From Bacillota bacterium (GTDB taxonomy: Bacteria; Bacillota; Clostridia; Saccharofermentanales; DTU023), in contig JAFAAL010000010.1 in assembly GCA_023426575.1 (NCBI GenBank), positions 1 to 13,125 of the forward strand: 13,125 bases of DNA, given 5' to 3'. Both the position numbers and the translations under genes were made by a program. The notes under the pieces are model-generated. The model searched no databases and was not told where the DNA came from. It saw only the letters and a program-made list of their open reading frames with translations. Shown piece after piece: positions 7,024 to 13,125 of this stretch; position 1 is the stretch's first letter, and every line of letters starts with the position of its first letter.

Positions 7024-8366
7024 AGCAAGATTTTCAAAATGTTCCAGTGATTATTGGTGCGGGGCCGGCAGGGCTGATGGCAGCGATTATTCTCGCTGAG
7101 GCGGGTCAGCCTGCCCTCGTCATCGAGCGCATGCACTTGCCAGGTGGCAAAATACCCGTCACAGGTGGAGGCCACTGCAATCTCACGCATCGAGGCACAG
7201 CCGAGGAACTGTCTCTGGCCTATCACGAAGCCGAGCGCCTGATGAAGCGCGCTCTTTTGGCCTTTGGCCCAGAGGATCTGCGTCAGCTTCTGAGAAGCGA
7301 GGGTCTTGCGACCTACTATGATGAGAAGGATTGTTGCTATCCTCGAAGTGAGCGGGCAGAGGACGTGGTCATGGCGCTCTATCGCGCCGCCTTGAAGCGA
7401 GGGGTCCACTTTCTCTTCGGCTATGAGCTGCGCCAGCTCGAATTTTCTAGGCACAGTCAAAGATATAAGATTCGAGTGCAGAGATCAGAGATGAAGAGAC
7501 AGCCCTCAAAATGGCCGAGGCTCGAGCGCTTAGAAGCTCTCGTCAACAATCAAGCATCCGCCGAGATGAAGCGAGATCGTGCGATCGAGAGTTCTGCCGT
7601 CATTCTCGCCACAGGCTCTCCTGCCTTCTATCGTCCTACTGACGCGCCACGACCCATCTTTGCACTAGAACTGCTCCGTGACTTTGCAGTTCCGATCACG
7701 CCAGCCCTGTCTGCGCTGAAAGATCCTCAATTTGCTGAGCTCAGTGGGATGAGCCTTGACGATGCGGCCCTATGTCTCTCTGATGAGCGAGGACGTTGCT
7801 TAGAGAAAGAGCGTGGGACTTTGCTCTTTACCCATCGTGGCCTAAGTGGACCTCTGCCTCTCAATTTTTCGCGGCATTTAAGAGAGCTTGAGACAAGTGA
7901 GGGAGGGAATCTAAGGGTCTCACTCAATTTTTGTCCCGATCAGACGGAGGCAGAACTCAGAGAAATCATAGCCACCGCTCGAAGAGAAGAGGCGAAGCAG
8001 CGCATGGCCCCGAAACTTTTTGCATCTCTCCCGCGGCGCCTCTGGCCCTTCCTCATGAGCCAGAGTGGACTCCCGAGAGACCTCACTTTTGCTGATTGCT
8101 CAAAAGATCAGGAGAGAAGACTCATCATGCATATCCAGGCCTATCCTCTAAAACTGTCGAAAATGACGATGGCCGAGGCCATGCTCGCCCGCGGCGGGAT
8201 CCAAGTCGCAGCGCTCAAAGCGAAAAGTCTAGAGTTCAAGGATTATCCCAGGCTCTTTGCCTGTGGAGAGTGCCTTGATATCGATGGGCGCTCAGGGGGT
8301 TACAATCTCCAAGCGGCCTTTAGCACTGCGTATCTTGCAGCTAGGGGTCTCCTCTCGTCTCTTTAG
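7020..8366 (+). CDS. HI0933/BaiN-like NAD(P)/FAD-dependent oxidoreductase
   Basis: It is a flavoprotein of the HI0933 family, a group with one structural prototype and few assigned substrates; BaiN of bile-acid clostridia is a named relative. The N-terminal FAD fold is clear, with IIGAGPAGLMAA (11-22) and acidic E36 ending the second strand. The family motif appears as TGGGHCNLTH (48-57), with His where Arg is usual. ILATGSPAFY (195-204), TLLFTHRGLSGP (267-278) and the C-terminal GECLDIDGRSGGYNLQAAF (416-434) complete the pattern. At 448 residues it is slightly longer than the usual 400-420; residues about 155-190 form a basic/polar insertion before the second FAD motif. The start has GAGGGG six bases upstream. 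It is separated from hemZ by 171 nt and converges with the pseudogene, overlapping its stop codon. The reaction is not predictable from sequence. Confidence 0.93.
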   Translation: MKQDFQNVPVIIGAGPAGLMAAIILAEAGQPALVIERMHLPGGKIPVTGGGHCNLTHRGTAEELSLAYHEAERLMKRALLAFGPEDLRQLLRSEGLATYYDEKDCCYPRSERAEDVVMALYRAALKRGVHFLFGYELRQLEFSRHSQRYKIRVQRSEMKRQPSKWPRLERLEALVNNQASAEMKRDRAIESSAVILATGSPAFYRPTDAPRPIFALELLRDFAVPITPALSALKDPQFAELSGMSLDDAALCLSDERGRCLEKERGTLLFTHRGLSGPLPLNFSRHLRELETSEGGNLRVSLNFCPDQTEAELREIIATARREEAKQRMAPKLFASLPRRLWPFLMSQSGLPRDLTFADCSKDQERRLIMHIQAYPLKLSKMTMAEAMLARGGIQVAALKAKSLEFKDYPRLFACGECLDIDGRSGGYNLQAAFSTAYLAARGLLSSL

Positions 8367-8684
8367 CGTGCATAGATTCTGCCCATCAGGGCATTACTGA
8401 TCGACGTAGGCAAAAGTTTTGCCAAGAAGAGGATCAGCCTGTACTTAAATTCATAGCCGACGAGAGCTCTGGGTCTTCTCTTCCTATGAGCCAATTTGAA
8501 GATAAAGCGAGCGAGTCCCTCGGGGCTACTTCCAGCCAATTCATCCTTTGACATTTTTTGGATGGCGCCGAAGACATTGACCTCGAATTGGCGCGTCATA
8601 TCTGTATCAGAGCTGCATTCGATAGGGCCTGCAATGCCATAGCCAGGATGAGCCGCCACTGATCACGGCGATTTTTCTGTCCAT
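8363..8684 (-). pseudogene. Decayed short-chain dehydrogenase/reductase with two internal deletions
   Basis: Three pieces of one SDR are recognisable in order. Piece one, from ATG 8684, reads MDRKIAVISGGSS, the first strand and the start of the Gly-rich NAD(P) loop. Piece two, in a different frame, reads GYGIAGPIE...FEVNVFGAI, the region after the Asn-Ala-Gly motif. Piece three, in the same frame as piece two, starts near KMSKDELAGSSPEGLARFI and runs to the normal hydrophobic C-terminus (LILFLAKLLPTSISNALMG). The first junction removes roughly 70-80 residues and shifts frame, so translation from the ATG stops after 26 codons. The second removes roughly 110-120 residues, including the catalytic Ser and Tyr-x3-Lys, and stays in frame. 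An intact AAGGAGG (8697-8691) sits six bases before the ATG. The remaining 98-codon frame from GTG 8659 has no ribosome binding site. It follows the metallophosphoesterase by 44 nt and overlaps the flavoprotein stop by 4 nt. Confidence 0.87.
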
Positions 8685-8728
8685 ACACACCCTCCTTCTT
8701 TGTCCTTTTATATCCGCTCTTGAATTCT

Positions 8729-9637
8729 TTACTGCCCGCTCTCCTCTCCCTCGAACGTCATGACGAGATACGACTGTCTACTGAGGAAGCGTAGGGGGAG
8801 ATGCGTACAACCAGAGCCTGGAGAGACGTAGAGATAGCGCGCATCGAGTCGGATTTTCTGAGCGTCTCTTGGCAAGGCATAAGATTGTCTGGCCCTGCGA
8901 TAAGAGCTTGGGAGCGGCATAGCGTCCCCAAGCTTATAGAAGCCTTCGATAAAAAATTTGCCAAGCTTCGGCCTCACGGGTGCGAAGCCCCCCGGAAGCT
9001 TGATTTGCCCCGCATGGCTGTGCCCAGCGAGAATCAATTGCTCCTTAACCACGGATGGCTTATCGATAAGATAGTCAGGTTCATGACAAAGCGTTATGGG
9101 GACATAATTCGCTGCCCTCCTTTCTTTAGAAAAGAGGGGGAGATAGGGTTCTTTGAGATAGGCAGACTTCAGCCCCAGGAGAGAAAGCTTTAGCTCCTCG
9201 AGCTCAATCAACTCGTCCTCTAATAGTTTCCAGCCGAGATCTCGCATGAGCTCTTGGTACTTGCTTTCGATCTCAGATCTTGCTACATCGTGATTGCCCT
9301 GGACGGCATAGATGCCGTGCGGGGCAGAAAGACCCGAAAGACAGCGCTTGGCCCAGGCCATTTGCTTCGGGCCGACGTCTGCAGGCTCTGTAAAGAGATC
9401 CCCGCCGAAGATGATGAGCTCCGCTTTTTCCCCTTGCATCTGAGCGATGAAGCGCTTCGATGTGGCCTCTGACTTAAAAGGATTTAAATGAAAGTCGGAA
9501 AAGAAGAGCAGCTTGAAGCCAGGACCTTTATAGCCAGGCATCTGGACTGTGATTTTTTCTGCTCGAAGGCGCGTGCTAAGCCAATAGCTATAGGCAAGCC
9601 CCAAGAAAGAGAGAATGAAAAGGACGATGATCAACAT
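8729..9637 (-). CDS. Membrane-anchored metallophosphoesterase (YkuE/YaeI-like)
   Basis: This calcineurin-like dinuclear metal phosphoesterase has an N-terminal signal anchor (residues 1-20, core IIVLFILSFLGLAYSYWL) that should place the catalytic domain outside the membrane or tethered to it. The metal-site motifs are complete and in order: SDFHLNP (47-53; D48, H50), FGGDLF (77-82), GNHDV (114-118), CHEPD (184-188) and GHSHAGQIKLPG (205-216). YkuE/YaeI-type enzymes act on phospholipid-linked pyrophosphates or related esters; the substrate here is unknown. Residues about 238-266 (Arg/Tyr-rich) look like an insertion before the C-terminal YLYVSPGSG, where family members usually have a short turn and an Arg-Gly-Leu-Gly motif. 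The ATG at 9637 is fixed by an in-frame TAG two codons upstream, and nothing resembling a ribosome binding site precedes it. It is divergent from the GNAT gene. Confidence 0.93.
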   Translation of the reverse strand: MLIIVLFILSFLGLAYSYWLSTRLRAEKITVQMPGYKGPGFKLLFFSDFHLNPFKSEATSKRFIAQMQGEKAELIIFGGDLFTEPADVGPKQMAWAKRCLSGLSAPHGIYAVQGNHDVARSEIESKYQELMRDLGWKLLEDELIELEELKLSLLGLKSAYLKEPYLPLFSKERRAANYVPITLCHEPDYLIDKPSVVKEQLILAGHSHAGQIKLPGGFAPVRPKLGKFFIEGFYKLGDAMPLPSSYRRARQSYALPRDAQKIRLDARYLYVSPGSGCTHLPLRFLSRQSYLVMTFEGEESGQ

Positions 9638-9638
9638 G

Positions 9639-9652
9639 TGCTAAAATTAGCA
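9639..9652. repeat. Inverted repeat abutting the metallophosphoesterase start
   Basis: TGCTAA and TTAGCA form a perfect six-base inverted repeat around a two-base centre. It ends two bases before the metallophosphoesterase ATG, where a ribosome binding site would normally be. Such a site could be an operator or a small RNA hairpin; there is no direct evidence for either. Confidence 0.45.
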
Positions 9653-9678
9653 AGATTTACGAGGCAAGACAAGCAAGA
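9650..9678. repeat. Three direct copies of GCAAGA upstream of the metallophosphoesterase
   Basis: GCAAGA occurs at 9650-9655, 9664-9669 and 9673-9678 on the plus strand (TCTTGC on the coding strand of the metallophosphoesterase). The outer two copies extend to AGCAAGATT (9649-9657 and 9672-9680), 23 bases apart. The first copy overlaps the adjacent inverted repeat. The arrangement could be a regulator binding array or chance in a short AT-rich spacer. Confidence 0.4.
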
Positions 9679-9781
9679 TTGAACTCTCGATGACACGCCT
9701 CATCAAAAGAGATCTTGAATAGAGGAGAAAATGAAAACTGCGGAATAAAAGCGGCGAAAATCACGGAATGGAAATTGCTCA

Positions 9782-9790
9782 TGCTAGAAT
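9782..9790 (+). promoter_or_regulatory. Extended -10 promoter candidate for the GNAT gene
   Basis: TGC followed by TAGAAT is an extended -10 with five of six consensus bases, about 33 bases before the GNAT start. A -35 hexamer at the right distance is weak. The element overlaps CTAGA (9784-9788), which pairs with TCTAG (9795-9799) as a five-base inverted repeat spanning the expected transcription start and may be an operator. Confidence 0.42.
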
Positions 9791-9822
9791 AGGCTCTAGA
9801 TAAGCCCGAGGGAGGTCTCCAG

Positions 9823-10374
9823 ATGTCAATAGAGAGAATAGAGACGCCACGTCTGATTTTAAGGCGCTTTCGTCTCAGTGATGTCGATGATTTTTATTAC
9901 TACAACAGCAAAGCTGCTGTCTGTCACTATATGTCCTTTAAGCCACACGAGAGTCGTGAGGAGAGTGAGCGGATCATCAAGAACTTGATGAGTCCTGAAC
10001 ACTGGGCGCTGGAACATCGTGAGGATGGCATTGTCATGGGTGTCATCTCGCTGAAAAAATCGATACGCCTTGCGCCCCACTGTGCGGAGCTCGGCTATAC
10101 GATGAGCGATGAGTACTGGGGGGAGGGCCTGATGCAAGAGGCAGCGAGAGCGCTCTTTACGGCCGCCTTTGACGAGACGGATCTCGAACAGATCGATATC
10201 AAAGTCAATCCAGAGAATCAGCGCTCGGTGAAGACGATGCGCGCCCTGGGCTTCCATGAGGAGGGTCTCGTCCGCCGCGCCATCATCAACCAGGAGGGGC
10301 AGGGCGTCGATGCGCTCTTTGGCTCGCTGACGAAGGCGGAGTGGCAGGCGCAAAGAGCGAGAGATAAGAGCTGA
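9823..10374 (+). CDS. GNAT family N-acetyltransferase (RimJ/RimL-like)
   Basis: It is a cytosolic acetyl-CoA-dependent N-acetyltransferase of the RimJ/RimL/YdaF-type branch, which modifies protein N-termini, amino acids or other small amines. The hallmark start IETPRLILRRFRLSD (6-20) is followed by the acetyl-CoA loop YWGEGLMQEA (98-107) and the C-terminal core VNPENQRSVKTMRALGF (128-144). At 183 residues it is a complete single-domain protein of ordinary length. GGGAGG lies seven bases before the ATG. It is transcribed divergently from the metallophosphoesterase and is followed after 70 nt by ileS, which has its own promoter. The acceptor substrate cannot be deduced from the sequence or from the neighbours. 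Confidence 0.92.
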   Translation: MSIERIETPRLILRRFRLSDVDDFYYYNSKAAVCHYMSFKPHESREESERIIKNLMSPEHWALEHREDGIVMGVISLKKSIRLAPHCAELGYTMSDEYWGEGLMQEAARALFTAAFDETDLEQIDIKVNPENQRSVKTMRALGFHEEGLVRRAIINQEGQGVDALFGSLTKAEWQAQRARDKS

Positions 10375-10376
10375 TT

Positions 10377-10405
10377 TTGCGCTGGGCTGGGGCTTTTGCT
10401 ATAAT
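10377..10405 (+). promoter_or_regulatory. Promoter for ileS
   Basis: A perfect TATAAT (10400-10405) preceded by TGC forms an ideal extended -10. TTGCGC (10377-10382) serves as a partial -35 at exactly 17 bp spacing. Transcription should begin near 10411-10413, leaving a leader of only about 33 nt before the ileS ATG, too short for a T-box. Confidence 0.72.
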
Positions 10406-10444
10406 TCTTGATTAGTTTTATTGAATGTCATCGAGGAGATTTTT

Positions 10445-13125
10445 ATGTATCAGGCAGTCGATCCGCAATTGAATTTTGTGCCGCGTGAAGAGGAGATCTT
10501 GAAGTTCTGGTGCGAGGCCAATATTTTTAGGAAATCGATCGAGAAGAATCGGGGGCAGGATTGTTTTTGCTTCTATGACGGACCGCCTACGGCTAATGGC
10601 AAACCGCATATGGGGCACGTCTTGACCCGCGTGATCAAGGACCTCATTCCCCGCCACCGGGCGATGAAGGGCTACGACGTCCTCCGCAAGGCGGGCTGGG
10701 ACACCCACGGTCTCCCCGTCGAGCTCGAAGTCGAGAAGAAGCTCGGTCTCGAGAGCAAGGAAGAGATCGAGGCCTACGGCATGGATCGCTTCATCCAGCA
10801 GTGCAAGGAGTCGGTCTGGACCTACCAGAAGGAGTGGGAGGAGATGAGTGAGCGCGTCGGCTACTGGGTCGACATGGACGATCCCTACGTCACCTATCAC
10901 GACGACTATATCGAGTCGGTCTGGTGGGCGCTCAAGCAGATTTGGGACAAGGGTCTGATCTACCACGGCCACGGCGTCGTGCCCTACTGCCCCCGCTGTG
11001 GGACCGCCCTCTCCTCGCACGAGGTCGGCCAGGGCTATAAAGATGTCAAGGAGACCTCGATCTACGTCGCTATGCCCGTCGTTGGGGAGCCCGATACATA
11101 CTTTGCCGTCTGGACGACGACCCCCTGGACGCTGCCGTCAAACGTCGGCCTCTGTGTCAATGCCGATCTGGAATATCTCCTGATCGAGCAGCAAGAGGGA
11201 GAGCAGACGGTGCGCTACTATGTCGCCGCCGAGCGGGCGGCCGCTGTCTTTGGCGAAGACTATGTGGCAAAAGCCTCATACCAGGGCCGCGATCTCGTTG
11301 GCAAGCGCTATGAACCTGTCTTCCCCTATGCTTCGGACGTCCTCGCTGAGCGCGTGGAGGCCGGCTTCCGAGTCGTCGCTGATGACTATGTCAGTGCAGG
11401 GGATGGCACGGGGATTGTCCACCTCGCTCCCGCCTTTGGTGAAGATGATGCGCGGGTGGGCAATCGCGAGGGACTCCCCTTTGTCCAGCTCATCTTAGAA
11501 AATGGCGAGATGCCAGATGAGGTCACTGTGGCTGCGGGCAAGTTCTGTAAGGACGCTGACCCCCTCCTCATCCGTGACTTAAAGGAGCGTCAGCGCCTGA
11601 TTAAGCGTGAGGAGATTACGCACAATTACCCGCACTGCTGGCGCTGTGATACCCCCCTGATCTATTATGCGCGCCATGCCTGGTACATCCGCATGACGGA
11701 GTACAAGGAGCGCCTCCTCGAGATCAATCGCTCGATCAACTGGTTGCCTGAGACCATAGGGACGGGCCGCTTTGGCAACTTCTTAGAAAACATTGTGGAC
11801 TGGGCGCTCTCACGGGAGCGCTACTGGGGGACCCCCCTGCCGATCTGGCAGTGCGAGAGCTGTGATCATCAGGAGATGATCGGCTCGGTCGCAGAACTTC
11901 GCGAGAAGGCTGTGAACTGCCCCGAGGAGCTCGAGCTCCACCGCCAGGTCGTCGACCAGATTGAACTCAAATGTCCGCACTGTCAGGCTCATATGCACCG
12001 CGTGCCAGAAGTGATTGACTGCTGGTTCGACTCGGGCTCCATGCCCTTTGCCCAGTGGCACTACCCCTTCGAGAATAAGGAGGAATTTGAGCGTCATTTC
12101 CCCGCCGACTTCATCTCTGAGGCCGTGGATCAGACGCGTGGCTGGTTCTACACGATGACGGCGATCGCTGCCCTGCTCTTTGGCGAGACGGCTTTCAAAA
12201 ACTGTATTGTCCTCGGCCACGTGCTCGATGGCGAGGGCATCAAGATGAGTAAGCACAAGGGCAATGTCATCGCCCCTGAAGTCGCTCTCGAGAAGGAGGG
12301 GGCCGATGCGGTGCGCTGGTACTTCGTCACCAATTCTCAGCCCTGGCTGCCCTCGCGCTTCTCACTGGAAAATGTCAATGAATTCAAGCGTAAGTTCATC
12401 GGGACGGTCTGGAATACCTACGCCTTCTTCGTCCTCTACGCCAATATCGATCAGTTTAATAGCTCTACGATTCCTCCGGCGCCCGAGGCCAGAACGCTCC
12501 TCGATCGCTGGATTCTCTCACGGCTCAACAGCCTGATCCAGACCGTCGATACGAAGCTTGACGCCTACGATATCACAGGGGCCGGTCGCGATTTTGAGGC
12601 CTTTGCCGATGACCTTTCCAACTGGTATCTGAGACGCTCGCGTGAGCGCTTCTGGGGTCCTGAGATGAGCGAGGACAAGCGGGCGGCGTATCACACCCTC
12701 TACACGGTTCTCGTCACGCTGGCGAAACTCGTCGCACCCATCACGCCCTTTATGAGTGAGATGATCTATCGAAATCTCGTCTTGAATGATGATCCGTCTG
12801 CGCCAGAATCTGTCCACCTCTCTGCCTATCCAGAGAGTGATGAGAGCCTCATCGATCGCAAGCTCGAATCTCAGATGGCCCTCGTTCTCGACATCGTGAA
12901 CCTCGGCCGTGCGGCCCGAAATGAGGCGCAGATCAAGACGCGGCAGCCGCTCTCGAAACTGATTCTCGCGAGTGAACGGCAGCTCGAGCCGGCCTTCTAC
13001 GCGCCGATTCTCGATGAACTCAATGTCAAGGCGCTCGAGGTGACAGACTCGGCCTCGGGCCTCCTCGACTACAAGTTCAAGCCACAGCTGAAGGTCCTGG
13101 GCCCACGCTTCGGCAAGGAGCTGGG
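10445..13125 (+). CDS. ileS: Isoleucyl-tRNA synthetase, type 2 (eukaryote-like), 3' end beyond window
   Basis: This class I aminoacyl-tRNA synthetase charges tRNA-Ile. The frame is open for 893 codons to the right edge; the family is about 1030-1050 residues, so the last part of the anticodon-binding region is missing. The start has GAGGAG six bases upstream. Catalytic signatures: HMGH (55-58) in DGPPTANGKPHMGH, GWDTHGLPVE shortly after, and KMSKH (600-604). The CP1 editing domain shows TTTPWTLPSN and GTGIVHLAPAFGEDD. Several Cys-x2-Cys knuckles are present (C182/C185 in PYCPRCG, then CWRC, CESC and CPHC). WFDSGSMPFAQWHYPFEN and the C-terminal GRAARNEAQIKTRQPLS mark it as the type 2 lineage found in many clostridia rather than the typical bacterial type 1. 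The HxGH motif is canonical. It follows the GNAT gene by 70 nt under its own promoter. Confidence 0.97.
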   Translation, partial: MYQAVDPQLNFVPREEEILKFWCEANIFRKSIEKNRGQDCFCFYDGPPTANGKPHMGHVLTRVIKDLIPRHRAMKGYDVLRKAGWDTHGLPVELEVEKKLGLESKEEIEAYGMDRFIQQCKESVWTYQKEWEEMSERVGYWVDMDDPYVTYHDDYIESVWWALKQIWDKGLIYHGHGVVPYCPRCGTALSSHEVGQGYKDVKETSIYVAMPVVGEPDTYFAVWTTTPWTLPSNVGLCVNADLEYLLIEQQEGEQTVRYYVAAERAAAVFGEDYVAKASYQGRDLVGKRYEPVFPYASDVLAERVEAGFRVVADDYVSAGDGTGIVHLAPAFGEDDARVGNREGLPFVQLILENGEMPDEVTVAAGKFCKDADPLLIRDLKERQRLIKREEITHNYPHCWRCDTPLIYYARHAWYIRMTEYKERLLEINRSINWLPETIGTGRFGNFLENIVDWALSRERYWGTPLPIWQCESCDHQEMIGSVAELREKAVNCPEELELHRQVVDQIELKCPHCQAHMHRVPEVIDCWFDSGSMPFAQWHYPFENKEEFERHFPADFISEAVDQTRGWFYTMTAIAALLFGETAFKNCIVLGHVLDGEGIKMSKHKGNVIAPEVALEKEGADAVRWYFVTNSQPWLPSRFSLENVNEFKRKFIGTVWNTYAFFVLYANIDQFNSSTIPPAPEARTLLDRWILSRLNSLIQTVDTKLDAYDITGAGRDFEAFADDLSNWYLRRSRERFWGPEMSEDKRAAYHTLYTVLVTLAKLVAPITPFMSEMIYRNLVLNDDPSAPESVHLSAYPESDESLIDRKLESQMALVLDIVNLGRAARNEAQIKTRQPLSKLILASERQLEPAFYAPILDELNVKALEVTDSASGLLDYKFKPQLKVLGPRFGKEL

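Noticed and set aside
8380..8393. Hairpin TGCCC-ATCA-GGGCA just past the flavoprotein stop, considered as an intrinsic terminator
   Set aside because: The stem is only five pairs, no T-run follows on either strand, and it lies in the SDR remnant where it encodes Asn-Ala-Leu-Met-Gly.
8363..8659. A 98-codon frame from GTG taken as an intact small gene
   Set aside because: It has no ribosome binding site and lacks the NAD(P) loop and catalytic residues. Its pieces are clearly the middle and tail of an SDR whose start is the out-of-frame ATG at 8684.
10418..11020. A 200-codon minus-strand open frame opposite the start of ileS
   Set aside because: It mirrors ileS codon for codon, runs through the ileS ribosome binding site, and has low-complexity Leu/Asp/Val composition typical of a shadow frame.

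Overview
The window reads as ordinary chromosome from a moderately GC-rich anaerobic-type member of the Bacillota, probably Clostridia-like. The evidence is the family content (HemZ-type radical SAM protein, PepF oligoendopeptidase, DUF1624 membrane protein, HI0933-type flavoprotein, eukaryote-like type 2 isoleucyl-tRNA synthetase), strong AGGAGG-like ribosome binding sites, and tight gene packing. Codon use is strongly biased to CTC, GAG, GTC, GCC and ATC. The taxonomic placement is inference; no rRNA or tRNA gene is present to settle it.

Layout. (1) 1-1746, minus strand: an M18 metallo-aminopeptidase gene followed by a single-pass membrane protein of unknown function that runs off the left edge. 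(2) 1865-6848, plus strand: a four-gene unit made of a divergent PgeF/YfiH-family protein, pepF, a seven-helix DUF1624-type membrane protein and hemZ. Gaps are 17 nt or less, and the last two junctions overlap by 11 and 14 nt. (3) 7020-8366, plus strand: an HI0933/BaiN-like flavoprotein with its own 171-nt upstream region. (4) 8363-9637, minus strand: a membrane-anchored metallophosphoesterase followed by a decayed short-chain dehydrogenase. The dehydrogenase is reduced to about a third of its length by two deletions but keeps a fine ribosome binding site. (5) 9823-10374, plus strand: a GNAT acetyltransferase. (6) 10445 to the right edge, plus strand: ileS, about 893 codons of it, preceded by a near-ideal promoter and no room for a T-box.

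Functionally the window is housekeeping. It holds peptide turnover (M18 aminopeptidase, PepF), nucleoside/thio-nucleoside metabolism (PgeF), tetrapyrrole-related radical SAM chemistry (HemZ), a flavin oxidoreductase, envelope-associated phosphoester hydrolysis, protein or small-molecule acetylation, and translation. I saw no CRISPR array, insertion sequence, integrase, phage gene or defence cassette, and I do not claim a new system. No gene-free stretch exceeds 300 bases; the longest are 9638-9822 (185 nt, divergent, with repeats described below), 6849-7019 (171 nt) and 1747-1864 (118 nt, divergent).

The points most worth a second look are the large insertion in the PgeF-family protein, the anatomy of the dehydrogenase pseudogene, the repeat cluster abutting a metallophosphoesterase start that has no ribosome binding site, the type 2 IleRS without a T-box, and long antisense open frames that follow directly from codon bias.
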